In this document: piece by piece, positions 27,605 through 37,742 of the stretch
Layout: each line of letters opens with the position of its first letter
How positions within the stretch are numbered: position 1 is the stretch's first letter
Assembly (NCBI RefSeq): GCF_003996985.1
Contig: NZ_RJJX01000012.1
Location: 51,637-115,636 of the forward strand
Origin: Ancylomarina longa
GTDB lineage: Bacteria; Bacteroidota; Bacteroidia; Bacteroidales; Marinifilaceae
Direction: 5' to 3'
Length of the DNA stretch: 64,000 nt
Position numbers and translations under genes: made by a program
The notes under the pieces: generated by a model
The model's input: the letters and a program-made list of their open reading frames with translations, nothing else
Told to the model about the DNA's origin: nothing
The model's database searches: none

Positions 27605-28783
27605 ATGAAAGAGGATTGGTATTTAGGTTTTAATATCGCTGATTTAATAGTAAAGCGGCTAGAGGGGAAGCTTTCGAAGGAGGAAGAGCAGACTTTAGAA
27701 GATTGGAAATATGCGAAGGAAGAAAACTTGGTTTTATTTCATCGACTTTCCCAAAACCCGGAGAAGCAGTTTTTTAATCGGGAAAACAAACTTGAAGATT
27801 CTCACAAGGAACAAGTGTGGGAAAAAATCCGATTAAGTGTTAAACGCCAAAAACGTACGCGAATTCTTAATTCATTTATGAAAATTGCTGCAGTTTTTGT
27901 TATTGTGTTGGGGAGTGTGTTTTTCTTTTCCAATTTAAAAAAATCAGTGAAGGATGATTCCGAAACAATAATTACACCTGGTAAAAACCTTGCCTTATTA
28001 GTAATGGGTGATGGGGAGAAGTATGAGTTAGATAAAGAGGTGCAACTACAAGAAAGTGGAGTTAAAATTACGAATGATTCCGATGAATTGGTTTATCAGA
28101 AGGCGGAAGTAAATAATAAGGCGAAGAAGCAATTAACCTATAATACAATTATTATTCCTAAAGGGGGGGAATATAAATTGACCTTAATGGATGGAACTAA
28201 AATTTGGCTGAATTCAAATTCTAAACTTAGGTATCCTTCAGTGTTCGGGAGTGATGTGCGAAAAGTGCAGTTAGAGGGAGAGGCTTATTTTCAAGTGGCT
28301 AAAGATTCGCTCCATCCATTTATTGTTGATGTGAATAATGTTCAGGTTAAAGTGTTAGGGACATCTTTTAATGTGAACGCCTACGGGGATGATGATGAAA
28401 TTGTGACCACGCTTCTAGAAGGAAAAGTGGAGGTAAAAGATGAATTTTTTGGGAATATGGCAAAATTGTTGCCTAATGAGCAATTTCGATTTAATAAACT
28501 AAATGGGAAATGTGCAAAGAATAAAGTGGACGCTAAAATTTATGCGGCATGGACAAATGGTCGGTTTGTTTTCGAAAACGAAAGTCTGCAAGAAATAATG
28601 AATAGGCTTTCGAGATGGTATGACGTGGAAGTTTTCTTTCTTAATAATGATGCTAAAAATCTTAAATTTTCAGGCGATGTGGCTCGCTATGAGAATATTA
28701 ATCAAATATTAGAGATGATTGAAGTTACTCAAAAAGTGAAATTTACGATTAAGGATAGAAGTTTAATGGTGGAAAAAATATAA
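27605..28783 (+). CDS. FecR-family anti-sigma factor
   Basis: 392 aa from ATG 27605 (an upstream TTG at 27590 is less likely). Cytoplasmic N-terminus binding sigma, one membrane helix (FMKIAAVFVIVLGSVFFF, about 90-108), and a periplasmic FecR domain (PKGGEYKLTLMDGTKIWLN; LEGEAYFQV; GTSFNVNAY) with a C-terminal DUF4974-like part (RWYDVEVFFLN). It transmits the signal from the SusC N-terminal domain to the ECF sigma factor. Confidence 0.93.
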   Translation: MKEDWYLGFNIADLIVKRLEGKLSKEEEQTLEDWKYAKEENLVLFHRLSQNPEKQFFNRENKLEDSHKEQVWEKIRLSVKRQKRTRILNSFMKIAAVFVIVLGSVFFFSNLKKSVKDDSETIITPGKNLALLVMGDGEKYELDKEVQLQESGVKITNDSDELVYQKAEVNNKAKKQLTYNTIIIPKGGEYKLTLMDGTKIWLNSNSKLRYPSVFGSDVRKVQLEGEAYFQVAKDSLHPFIVDVNNVQVKVLGTSFNVNAYGDDDEIVTTLLEGKVEVKDEFFGNMAKLLPNEQFRFNKLNGKCAKNKVDAKIYAAWTNGRFVFENESLQEIMNRLSRWYDVEVFFLNNDAKNLKFSGDVARYENINQILEMIEVTQKVKFTIKDRSLMVEKI

Positions 28784-28881
28784 AAAAAATCCGGGATCTG
28801 CAGCCACAAACCCCGGACAAAGCCAATAAACATTTCTATCTGTGATAGAAATATAGTACTAACCAAATCACATTCAAAACT

Positions 28882-31800
28882 ATGAAAAAAAATCGAAAAA
28901 AGTCTTTTTTACAGCAAAGAAAATTGTTTTTTGCAAAAAGACTTCTATTCTTACTTCTTGCAATCAATGTTGTGCATTTTCATGCATTGGCAATACCGCA
29001 GGGAGAAATCCTTGAACTTAAGATAGATAGTGGTTCTTTAACGGATGTTTTTAATCAGATTAAAGAAAAAACCAATTACACTTTTTTGTATAATGTTGAC
29101 GATATTAAGCAAATTAAAAAAGATGTAAATTTAAATGGTTCTGCTCGGAGTGTAAAATCTATCTTAAATGATTGTCTGGAAGGTTCTGGTTTGACCTATG
29201 AGCTAAAAGATCAGGTAATTATAATTAAACCGGCTCCAAAAACTAATACAAAAGATGAGTCTACTTCTATTCAAACAAAGAAAGAGGAGAAGAAAATTTC
29301 GGGTATCGTTACAGATACAGATGGTGTTGGGCTTCCGGGAGTATCAGTTTTTATAAAAGATTCCAGTATTGGAACTACAACAAATATCGATGGATATTAC
29401 CAGATTGAAATTCCGAACCAAAAGGGAGTTATTTTAGTTTTTTCGTTTATTGGTATGGATAAGCAGGAAGTAGCAATAAGCAATCAGTCAGAATTGAACA
29501 TTGTACTTTCTACATCATCGGAACAAATAGACGAGGTTGTAGTTACAGGTTATCAGGTTATTGACCGCCGACTTTTTACAGGTTCAGCTGCTAAAATAAA
29601 AACAGAAGAAATTAAATTGGATGCTACTCCAGATGTATCAAGATTCTTACAGGGTCAAGTGGCTGGTGTTTCTGTTGATAATGTATCTGGTACTTTTGGT
29701 GCTGCTCCGGTTGTTCGAATTCGTGGTAATGCATCCTTAAATGGAAATAATAAACCACTGTGGGTGGTTGATGGTGTTGTTCTGGAAGATTTAATCGAAG
29801 TTACTGCGGACGATTTAACTTCCGGTAACTTGTCTACTGTTTTAAGCTCCGGTGTAGCTGGCTTAAATCCTGATGATATTGAAGATATTCAGGTTTTAAA
29901 AGATGCATCCGCAACGGCGCTGTATGGTGCACAAGCTATGAATGGTGTTATTGTAATTAATACAAAAAAGGGAAAAGCGGGAAAGCTGAAAGTGAATTAT
30001 ACAGGTAGTATTGCTGTAAAGGAACGTCCTAATTATTCTCAGTTTGATATCGCGAATTCTGCCTCGGAAATTACTTTTTACAAGGAACTTGTTCGTAAAG
30101 GATGGATTGATTTGGCATCTTCGGTAAAAGCCAGAGACTATGGTGTTATGGGGAAAATGTTCAATCAAATTGATGAGGGAACAATTAACTGGGGACCTGA
30201 TGGAGGTTTGAACGAAGACTTTCTATCCAAATATGGTAATGCCAATACGGATTGGTTTGATGTACTGTTTAAAAATTCGATTACCCAGCAGCACTCCTTT
30301 AGTTTTTCCGGAGGTTCAGATAATGCTGTTTATTATGCATCTTTGAGCTTATATAACGATAACGGAAGAACAATTGCGGATAATGTAACCAAATACACCG
30401 CTACCATGAAAGGTGATTTTAAATTATCAGATAATTTTAAGGTAGGTCTAAAACTATCAATAAATCACAGAGATCAAAAATTACCAGGATCGAAAGATCG
30501 CGATTTTAATGCTGTAGAAGGAGTTTATCAACGTGATTTTGATATTAATCCATTTAGTTATGCTTTAAATACTAGTAGAAGTATGAGAGCATATGATGAC
30601 AATGGTGATCTTGAATTTTTCAGAAGAGAGTACAACGATTTTAATATCATTCATGAGCTAAATAATAATTCGGTTGATCTTACTGCAACAGATGTGGTAG
30701 CTCAAGTGAATTTAGACTATAGTTTAAGCAAAACTTTAAGGTTAAGTACTATAGCTCAGGTTCGAAGAAATGCTGCATTACGTGAGCACAAAATTCATGA
30801 GAATTCAAATCAGGCAAATGCTTATCGGGCTGAGAGCACGCAATTTATTCGGGATGCAAACCAATTATTATTCAGCGATCCTGACGAACCAAACTCAAAT
30901 CCATATTCCATATTACCTGTTGGTGGATTTTATAACACCATCAACAATAGTTTAGATTTTTTCTCTGTCCGTAATTCCATTTCCTGGAATCCAACGATTA
31001 AGGATATACATATTATGAGTTTTTTGGTTGGACAGGAAATAAAATATACTGATCGTAAAGAAATTGGAAGTGATGGCTGGGGGATTCAATACGATAGAGG
31101 TGGATTGTACAGTGAACATCCTTATCTCTCCAAGTACCTTAGTTTAAACAATCAGGTGCGGGAAAGATATGATGAGCAGAGAGATAGGTATATTGGTTAC
31201 TTCTTGAATGCAGCTTATTCTTATTTGGGAAAATATACCTTTAATGGTACTATTCGTCGTGATGGATCGAATCAATTGGGAAGAACCAAAACTGCTCGCC
31301 ATATGATTTCATGGAATGTGAGTGGCAAATGGAATATCACAGAAGAAGATTTTATGGAAGCCTCAGAGTGGGTGGATCTGCTTAGTTTAAAAGCTACCTA
31401 TGGTTTGACTGGTGTAATGGGACCGTCGGCAAGTGCAATTCAAAAAATGATTGCTTATCAAACTTGGCGTCCTTACGATAAGGAAACAGGAATTCAGATT
31501 GAGGATCTTACCAACGAGGATCTATCCTGGGAGAAGATGTACGAGTTTAGTGTGGGTGCGGAAGCGGCATTCTTTAATAATCGTATTTATACCGATTTGG
31601 CTTACTACAAAAGAAATTCATTCGACTTGATTGGAGCAGTGCGAACTTCAGGTATTGGTGGTGAAGGTATCAAGTACGGTAACTTTGCTGATATGGAAAC
31701 AGAGGGTTTTGAGATCGCTTTGAACACCGTTAATATCAAATCTAAAAATTTCAAGTGGACTTCCAGTATCAATCTAGACTATAATAAGAGCAAGATTACC

Positions 31801-32556
31801 AAACTGGATAATTATAATAGAATTGGTGATTATGTGGGAAATACCGGAGGAAACTTTCTGGGAAGACCACGTAGAGGATTGTATTCTATTCGCTTTAATG
31901 GATTAACCAATCAAGGATTGCCTACATTTTTAGATAGCGAAGGAAATGCAATCGAAGAAAATATGAATTTTCAAGCTCGCGAAGATGTTATGGATTATCT
32001 CAAATATGAAGGTGTACTTGATGCTCCTTATTCCGGTGGTATGACTAATACGTTCACGTATAAAAATTTCTCACTTGGCGTAGGACTTGTCTTTAGAGCA
32101 GGTAACAAAATTCGTTTAGATGATTTGTTTAAAACAGGAACAACAGGATTAAGACAATACGGATATTCTTCCATTTCCAAAGATTTGGAAGACCGATGGG
32201 TTGCTCCCGGAGACGAAAACTTCACCAATGTGCCAGCAATTGTGGATAGAAGATTTGAGGATGATTTGAATACCCGAAATCTTAACTTATACGAAATGTA
32301 TAATAAAAGTGATGTGCGGGTTGCCGATGGTAGTTTTGTGAGATTAAAGACGGTTAGTTTTAGCTATACTGTTCCTAAAGATTTTATCAATAATTTGGGA
32401 ATTGAGAGTGCTCGATTGTCTATTCAAGCACAAAATCTGGCTCTACTTTATTCAGATAAAAAGCTAAATGGTCTGGATCCTGAGTTTTACCGATCAGGTG
32501 GTGTTGCATTGCCTGTGCCAAGAACTTATACTTTCTCTCTTAATATTGGATTTTAA
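28882..32556 (+). CDS. SusC/RagA TonB-dependent receptor with STN signalling domain
   Basis: 1224 aa outer-membrane transporter. Order: signal/anchor region (1-37), secretin/TonB N-terminal (STN) domain about 38-115, carboxypeptidase-like regulatory domain about 138-215 (ISGIVTDTDGVGLPGVSVFI), plug about 220-335 (EVVVTGYQV...VRIRG..SLNGNNKPLWVVDG), then a 22-strand barrel ending in a C-terminal Phe. The STN domain marks it as a transducer that signals to FecR as well as importing substrate. SusD follows after 199 bases. Confidence 0.95.
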   Translation: MKKNRKKSFLQQRKLFFAKRLLFLLLAINVVHFHALAIPQGEILELKIDSGSLTDVFNQIKEKTNYTFLYNVDDIKQIKKDVNLNGSARSVKSILNDCLEGSGLTYELKDQVIIIKPAPKTNTKDESTSIQTKKEEKKISGIVTDTDGVGLPGVSVFIKDSSIGTTTNIDGYYQIEIPNQKGVILVFSFIGMDKQEVAISNQSELNIVLSTSSEQIDEVVVTGYQVIDRRLFTGSAAKIKTEEIKLDATPDVSRFLQGQVAGVSVDNVSGTFGAAPVVRIRGNASLNGNNKPLWVVDGVVLEDLIEVTADDLTSGNLSTVLSSGVAGLNPDDIEDIQVLKDASATALYGAQAMNGVIVINTKKGKAGKLKVNYTGSIAVKERPNYSQFDIANSASEITFYKELVRKGWIDLASSVKARDYGVMGKMFNQIDEGTINWGPDGGLNEDFLSKYGNANTDWFDVLFKNSITQQHSFSFSGGSDNAVYYASLSLYNDNGRTIADNVTKYTATMKGDFKLSDNFKVGLKLSINHRDQKLPGSKDRDFNAVEGVYQRDFDINPFSYALNTSRSMRAYDDNGDLEFFRREYNDFNIIHELNNNSVDLTATDVVAQVNLDYSLSKTLRLSTIAQVRRNAALREHKIHENSNQANAYRAESTQFIRDANQLLFSDPDEPNSNPYSILPVGGFYNTINNSLDFFSVRNSISWNPTIKDIHIMSFLVGQEIKYTDRKEIGSDGWGIQYDRGGLYSEHPYLSKYLSLNNQVRERYDEQRDRYIGYFLNAAYSYLGKYTFNGTIRRDGSNQLGRTKTARHMISWNVSGKWNITEEDFMEASEWVDLLSLKATYGLTGVMGPSASAIQKMIAYQTWRPYDKETGIQIEDLTNEDLSWEKMYEFSVGAEAAFFNNRIYTDLAYYKRNSFDLIGAVRTSGIGGEGIKYGNFADMETEGFEIALNTVNIKSKNFKWTSSINLDYNKSKITKLDNYNRIGDYVGNTGGNFLGRPRRGLYSIRFNGLTNQGLPTFLDSEGNAIEENMNFQAREDVMDYLKYEGVLDAPYSGGMTNTFTYKNFSLGVGLVFRAGNKIRLDDLFKTGTTGLRQYGYSSISKDLEDRWVAPGDENFTNVPAIVDRRFEDDLNTRNLNLYEMYNKSDVRVADGSFVRLKTVSFSYTVPKDFINNLGIESARLSIQAQNLALLYSDKKLNGLDPEFYRSGGVALPVPRTYTFSLNIGF

Positions 32557-32755
32557 TATCAAATTGGTTGATGTTTATTCTTATTTAACAACATCATCCT
32601 ATGAATATATAAACTGAAATTCTTAGGGATAAATTGATCAAGAAGATTTAAAGCACATGAGAATAGCCTGGATTTTAATTAGTAATACTATTTGATAGGA
32701 TCACTTAATAATTCTGCGGCCTCTATGTGGCAATTTAAAGACAAATTATAGACAC

Positions 32756-34237
32756 ATGAAAAAAATATATATAATACAATTGATTACTCTTTTGTTTTTA
32801 TCCGGATGTACCGATTATCTGGATGAAACACCAGACAATAGAATTGAGATAAATTCACTCGAAAAGGCTTCTGAATTATTGGTGGCTGCCTATCCAAGAG
32901 CTGATTATTTTTTTACTGATTGGATGACTGATAATGTGGAGTTTATTGTGACCAATAAACAAATTGCACGAATGACGGATACTTATTTGTGGAAAGATTT
33001 GGATGAGTACGACGATTATAATACACCTTCGAATTATTGGAATGAAGCTTACACGGCAATAGCTCAGGCAAATACGGCTTTAGAATCACTGGCTAAAATT
33101 AACGATGATAATACTGATCTTAAGAATTCGATAAAAGGGGAGGCACTACTTTGCCGGGCTTATGCACATTTGATGTTGGTGAATTTATTTGGTAATAATT
33201 ATAATGAATCTACTTCATCAACCGACTTGGGTGTTCCGTATGTAACAGAAACAGAGAAAGTTTTGTTGAAGGATTATAAAAGAAATACCGTAAAGGAAGT
33301 TTATGATATGGTGGAGAAAGATTTGACTGATGGAATGGCTCTTCTTTCGGATGATTATTATTCCGGCAGTAAAAAATATCATTTTACAAAAAATGCAGCC
33401 AATACTTTTGCCTGTAGATTTTATATGTATAAAGGAGATTATACCGAAAGTATAAGATATGCCAATCTAGTATTAGGTGATAATACGGTAAATACTGCCT
33501 TTATTAAGGATATGAATGAGTATGGTAATCAGTCTGGATCAGTAGCAAAAAGAAATTTTTTTGTGAGTAATACTGACCCTAGTAATATATTAATTGTTGA
33601 GAAACAGGTTGGTATTGGATTACGACACTCATATGGATATCGTATGGGAGTAAAGCAATGGAATAATTTGTTTGATACTAAAATTTGGAGCGGTAATGAT
33701 TTAAGAGGCGATTACATGGGGTATTATGGCGATGGCGATAGAAATGTAATTCGTGCTCCAAAAATGAAGGAAGAATTTTATAAAGAGAGTTTGACTGCAA
33801 CAACAGGATATCCATTTTGTGTACAACCAGTTTTTAGAGGAATAGAACTTCTTTTTAACAGGGTAGAATCTAATATCGAACTAGGAAACTTTGCTGCTGC
33901 ATTAAGCGATTTAAATACCATAGGTCAATTGAGATACGATGGTGCAGGAGCATTAACTATTGCAGATATTCAGGCATATTTTGCTAGTCTCGATCCTGAT
34001 GGAAATACTGTGACACCAGATGAAAAAGAAGCTTTAATGAGTTTACTTTTGGATGAAAAAAGGAAAGAATACTTGCAGGAAGGTATGCGATGGTTCGATA
34101 TTAAAAGACATGATATCGAAATAACCCACATCACCTACGATGGTAAAGAAGTTGTTCTTGCTAAGAATGACAAAAGAAAAGTACTTCAAATTCCATTAAG
34201 TGCAAGTTCTAGAGGAATCATTAAAAATCCACGTTAA
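32756..34237 (+). CDS. SusD/RagB outer-membrane lipoprotein
   Basis: 493 aa. Lipoprotein signal with lipobox LFLSGC (Cys about 18), then the TPR-like SusD fold (ANTALESLAKIN...GEALLCRAYAHLMLVNLFG) and the C-terminal EKRKEYLQEGMRWFDIKRH motif. It forms the lid of the SusC channel and binds ligand at the cell surface. Substrate cannot be read directly, but the next genes suggest peptides or protein. Confidence 0.95.
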   Translation: MKKIYIIQLITLLFLSGCTDYLDETPDNRIEINSLEKASELLVAAYPRADYFFTDWMTDNVEFIVTNKQIARMTDTYLWKDLDEYDDYNTPSNYWNEAYTAIAQANTALESLAKINDDNTDLKNSIKGEALLCRAYAHLMLVNLFGNNYNESTSSTDLGVPYVTETEKVLLKDYKRNTVKEVYDMVEKDLTDGMALLSDDYYSGSKKYHFTKNAANTFACRFYMYKGDYTESIRYANLVLGDNTVNTAFIKDMNEYGNQSGSVAKRNFFVSNTDPSNILIVEKQVGIGLRHSYGYRMGVKQWNNLFDTKIWSGNDLRGDYMGYYGDGDRNVIRAPKMKEEFYKESLTATTGYPFCVQPVFRGIELLFNRVESNIELGNFAAALSDLNTIGQLRYDGAGALTIADIQAYFASLDPDGNTVTPDEKEALMSLLLDEKRKEYLQEGMRWFDIKRHDIEITHITYDGKEVVLAKNDKRKVLQIPLSASSRGIIKNPR

Positions 34238-34247
34238 ACCTACGGAA

Positions 34248-35234
34248 ATGAAAAATATAATAGTAATATTTTGTTTACTTGTTGCAGGGCTTTTCTATTC
34301 CTGTGATGAAGGAAATAAAGCAGTATATGAGCCAGATAGCATTGTAGAATCTACAGATCCTATTAGTGTTTATTTTAGAGAAAACTTTCTAAAACCTTAC
34401 GGAACAGCAGTGCGTTGGCAATGGGTGGACAGATATGTTGATGATTCAAAAAGAGTTACTCCTCCTTTCAGGGATGTTTGTGTTCCAATGGGGGAATTTT
34501 TGAAGCAATTCTGGTTAGAGCCTTTCATGATTACTGAATCAGGCACAAAATTTATGAAAGATCATTTTCCACCGGAAATAGTTTTTGTTGGATCCAAAAT
34601 GTATAATAGTGATGGAGAGTCAATTACTTTAGGATATGCCGATGCTGGTGTGCGAATCACTTTTACTCAGGTAAATGAATACGATTTGACCAATAAGGAA
34701 TGGCTTTTATTACAATTGCGAACAGCCGACCATGAATATGGACATATTATTCATCAACGTCATAATTTACCTAATGGCTTTAAGGAAGTAAGTCCTAAGA
34801 ATTATAAATCGAATAATTGGTTAAATCTTGCCGGTGATGTACAAGCATCTGGTCCAAGAATTTCAAGGGAAGCTATCTCTCTTGGGATGGTATCTAACTA
34901 CGGAACTTCTAACGAGAATGAGGACTTTTGTGAAATTTTATCTATTTATCTTACTTCAGACAAAGCAGAATTTGAGCAAAGATATTTGACTCATGAACCA
35001 GAATCGGCTTATCAGAAAATCGACGCTGATGGTAATCCGGTGGTTGACGCTGATGGTAATCCTGTAATGCTAGATCCTGCTGATGATGCAGTAAAAATGA
35101 ACGAAGGTCGCGATTTGATTTCCATTAAATTGAATATGATTAAGAAATACTATATGGATAATTTTAATGTAGATCTTGATCAGGTTCGCGATGAGATAAT
35201 GAAAAGAATTGATGAAGTTTTAAATCCAGCATAA
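34248..35234 (+). CDS. Substrate import-associated zinc metallohydrolase lipoprotein
   Basis: 328 aa from ATG 34248, 10 bases after susD; the longer frame from 34200 overlaps susD. Lipobox LFYSC. Zinc motif HEYGHIIHQ gives HExxH with a third ligand downstream, typical of the putative metallohydrolases found with SusCD pairs. Near the C-terminus DADGNPV is repeated in tandem (about 262-277). Inferred role: cleave a protein or peptide substrate at the surface before import. Confidence 0.88.
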   Translation: MKNIIVIFCLLVAGLFYSCDEGNKAVYEPDSIVESTDPISVYFRENFLKPYGTAVRWQWVDRYVDDSKRVTPPFRDVCVPMGEFLKQFWLEPFMITESGTKFMKDHFPPEIVFVGSKMYNSDGESITLGYADAGVRITFTQVNEYDLTNKEWLLLQLRTADHEYGHIIHQRHNLPNGFKEVSPKNYKSNNWLNLAGDVQASGPRISREAISLGMVSNYGTSNENEDFCEILSIYLTSDKAEFEQRYLTHEPESAYQKIDADGNPVVDADGNPVMLDPADDAVKMNEGRDLISIKLNMIKKYYMDNFNVDLDQVRDEIMKRIDEVLNPA

Positions 35235-35236
35235 TC

Positions 35237-36445
35237 ATGAAAAATATATTATATGTATTTGTGGCATTAATCACATTGTTTTCATCATGTGATAAAAATA
35301 CCGATCCGGTGTTTGATAAAAGCCCCGAACAAAGATTAAGTTCTGTATTATCAGAATATAAAGCAAAATTGACACAAGGCGATGGTTATTGGATTGCATA
35401 TTATTCGGGTAGTGCTATCCTGATGAAGTTTAATGAAGATAATACCGTTGAATTCAAATCTACATACGATGGTGGTAAAGAAGATAAAACAGTAACCTAC
35501 AGAGTTGGGGCTTCACAAGTACCTGAATTGGTTTTTGAAAATTATACTGTATTTCAAGCACTTTATGAGGCTAATCGAAGTACCGGAGAATATGAATTCT
35601 TGTTCGATCATATTTCTGACGACAGAATCGACTTTATTAGTAAAACGGACTTAGGAGATATTAAGACCAAGCTTACTTTTTTTAAAGGAACACCAGAGGA
35701 CATTGATAAGGTGAAAGCGATGATCGCTAAATTTGCGAAAATGTCTTTTTTTAAGAAGGTATTAGTAGCAGGAACCAGTTACGAGGCTATGTTGATCACT
35801 ATTCCTGGCGAGGCTACCTTGCAGGTAGTTGATGAGGATGGAAGTATTTCTTCTAAAAAATATGATTTTGAAGTCACAAAAGATGGTCTTTTGTTTTCTC
35901 CTGAAATCACAATTGATGGCATTGATGTAGCTTCTTTTATTTACGATGAAGGAAAAGGACAATTTATTGCAAATGCTGGTGGTAAAAATATTTCGATAGA
36001 AGTGGGAGCTAAGCCAACGGCACCGCAAAAAGGAATTTACAGCGACTTTATGAAGACTAATTTTAAAGTCATTGAAAATTATTCTTATGCATTGGATTCT
36101 GTTCAGCCATTATTGAAACAGGATATTCCTTTATTAAGTGCATTTCAAATTTATGTACAGTGGGGATATGTACTTGCTTATGCACCTAAACATGTTGATG
36201 GTAAGTGGGCTGGTTTTTCTGCCTTTACTTTTGCAGAGAATCCCGATGCTGCGGATGAGTTGTTGGTGGCTTGGGATAGTCGTATATATGGCCAATGGTG
36301 GAAAGATATTTATTATAATGATGGAGGTCAAAAGTTACTTGGTTTTATCTTAGATCCTAATGGGTTATACATTATGAAAGCAGGACTTGATTCGTATTAC
36401 TTGATAAGTAATTCAGACCCTTCTCAATATGTTTTGGTTGAATAA
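35237..36445 (+). CDS. DUF4302-type lipoprotein
   Basis: 402 aa, starting two bases after the metallohydrolase gene. Lipobox LFSSC. The first 150 residues fit DUF4302 (QRLSSVLSEYKAKLTQGDGYWIAYY; MKFNEDNTVEFKS), a surface lipoprotein that travels with SusCD and zinc metallohydrolases. Predicted to be mostly beta. Function unknown; substrate binding at the surface is the usual guess. It ends the operon before a terminator at 36479. Confidence 0.85.
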   Translation: MKNILYVFVALITLFSSCDKNTDPVFDKSPEQRLSSVLSEYKAKLTQGDGYWIAYYSGSAILMKFNEDNTVEFKSTYDGGKEDKTVTYRVGASQVPELVFENYTVFQALYEANRSTGEYEFLFDHISDDRIDFISKTDLGDIKTKLTFFKGTPEDIDKVKAMIAKFAKMSFFKKVLVAGTSYEAMLITIPGEATLQVVDEDGSISSKKYDFEVTKDGLLFSPEITIDGIDVASFIYDEGKGQFIANAGGKNISIEVGAKPTAPQKGIYSDFMKTNFKVIENYSYALDSVQPLLKQDIPLLSAFQIYVQWGYVLAYAPKHVDGKWAGFSAFTFAENPDAADELLVAWDSRIYGQWWKDIYYNDGGQKLLGFILDPNGLYIMKAGLDSYYLISNSDPSQYVLVE

Positions 36446-36478
36446 TTAGGTTGATTATTAATAGAAGTATGTAGTAAA

Positions 36479-36504
36479 GAGGCAGCCAATCGGTTGCCTC
36501 TTTT
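36479..36504 (+). terminator. Terminator of the SusCD operon
   Basis: GAGGCAGCC/GGTTGCCTC, a 9-bp stem with one G-T, followed by TTTT. Confidence 0.85.
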
Positions 36505-36553
36505 GTTATGTGATGTTTTAATATAATTGTATAGCAATTTGTTGTCCAACCCT

Positions 36554-36588
36554 ACCAGTACATATCAGTTAGAAATTTATTACCTTTG
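36554..36588 (+). promoter_or_regulatory. Promoter and candidate operator of the gal regulator
   Basis: TACCTTTG at 36581-36588 fits the Bacteroidota -7 element TAnnTTTG. ACCAGTA at 36554-36560 is the same motif found twice before galK, which suggests autoregulation by the GntR protein. Confidence 0.55.
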
Positions 36589-36625
36589 AATCCAGAAAAT
36601 AATATTCCATAAAATATATAGACCT

Positions 36626-37639
36626 ATGCCATCAAGTATCTTTCAGGTTTCGAATGAATCAGGAGTGCCAAAATATAAGCAACTAATCAATAGCTTATAT
36701 CACACTATTGAACAGAACCAACTAAAGATAGGAGATCGCTTGCCATCTATTAATGCGATTTGTAAGGAATTCGGACTATCTCGAGATACTGTTTTGGTTG
36801 CTTTTAATGAGTTGAAAAACAGAGGAGTCATATCTTCTGTTCCAGGAAAAGGATATTATGTAGAAAGTACATCAACTCAGTTTAAGCAGAAGATATTTGT
36901 ATTGTTCGAGGAATTTAATGCCTTTAAAGAGATATTATATAATTCTTTCAGGGAACATCTCAAAGGACAGGCAATAGTAGATATATATTTCCACCACTTT
37001 AATCGAAATGTGTTTAAGGAATTAATTGAAAATAACAATGGGAAATATACTTCATACGTTATTATGCCGGCAAAATTTAACGATGCCTATACGATTTTAA
37101 AGCAATTGCCTTCCGACAAAGTCTATATTCTGGATCAAACTAATACCACCTTAAAAAAATATTATCCTGCCGTTTATCAAAACTTTGAAAAAGATGTTTT
37201 CGAAGCGCTTTCTTCAGGAATCGAATTGCTTAAAAAGTATAAAAAGTTGTATTTGGTTTTTCCAGGAGGTAAGGAACCTATTGGGCAAATGAAAGGTTTT
37301 CAGAAGTTTGCAAAAACATTTTCAAATCAATGGGAATTCGAAATCATTGCCACCCTGGAAAATCATGATATAAAAAAATCAGAAGTTTATATTGTTCCCA
37401 ATGATTTGGATTTAGTAACTCTGGTGAAAGAGGCAAAACGAAAATCTTTTCAGATAGGTGAAGATTTAGGTATTATATCTTATAATGATACTCCTTTAAA
37501 AGAAGTGGTTGCGGATGGAATTACTACAATAAGTACCGATTTTAGGGAAATGGGACGCATCCTGGCTGAGATGATTTTAAATGCCCAAAAAATTCATCAG
37601 GAAAATAATTGTCTGCTGATTCAGCGAAACTCTTTGTAG
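36626..37639 (+). CDS. GntR-family regulator with LacI-like sensor domain
   Basis: 337 aa. N-terminal GntR winged helix (about 10-75: PKYKQLINSLYHTIEQNQLKIGDRL; FGLSRDTVLVAFNELKNRGVI), then a periplasmic-binding-protein-like sensor as in AraR-type regulators (about 85-330; ITTISTDFREMGRILAEMIL). It lies directly upstream of galK-galT-transporter-galE, so galactose or a related sugar is the likely effector. The motif ACCAGTA before both transcription units is its probable site. Confidence 0.88.
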   Translation: MPSSIFQVSNESGVPKYKQLINSLYHTIEQNQLKIGDRLPSINAICKEFGLSRDTVLVAFNELKNRGVISSVPGKGYYVESTSTQFKQKIFVLFEEFNAFKEILYNSFREHLKGQAIVDIYFHHFNRNVFKELIENNNGKYTSYVIMPAKFNDAYTILKQLPSDKVYILDQTNTTLKKYYPAVYQNFEKDVFEALSSGIELLKKYKKLYLVFPGGKEPIGQMKGFQKFAKTFSNQWEFEIIATLENHDIKKSEVYIVPNDLDLVTLVKEAKRKSFQIGEDLGIISYNDTPLKEVVADGITTISTDFREMGRILAEMILNAQKIHQENNCLLIQRNSL

Positions 37640-37680
37640 ATCTTTTTGGTAAAGAATAAAGTGTACTCATCTTTTTCAAA

Positions 37681-37732
37681 TTTTGAGAATAGGAAATAAA
37701 CGCATATATTTGCCAACCAGTACCAACCAGTA
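37681..37732 (+). promoter_or_regulatory. galK promoter with tandem operators
   Basis: TTTTG (37681-37685), 19 bases, then TATATTTG (37705-37712): a full Bacteroidota promoter. Two ACCAGTA motifs 10 bases apart (37716 and 37726) lie right at the transcription start, one helical turn apart, the position of a repressor site. Confidence 0.75.
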
Positions 37733-37742
37733 AGATGATAGT

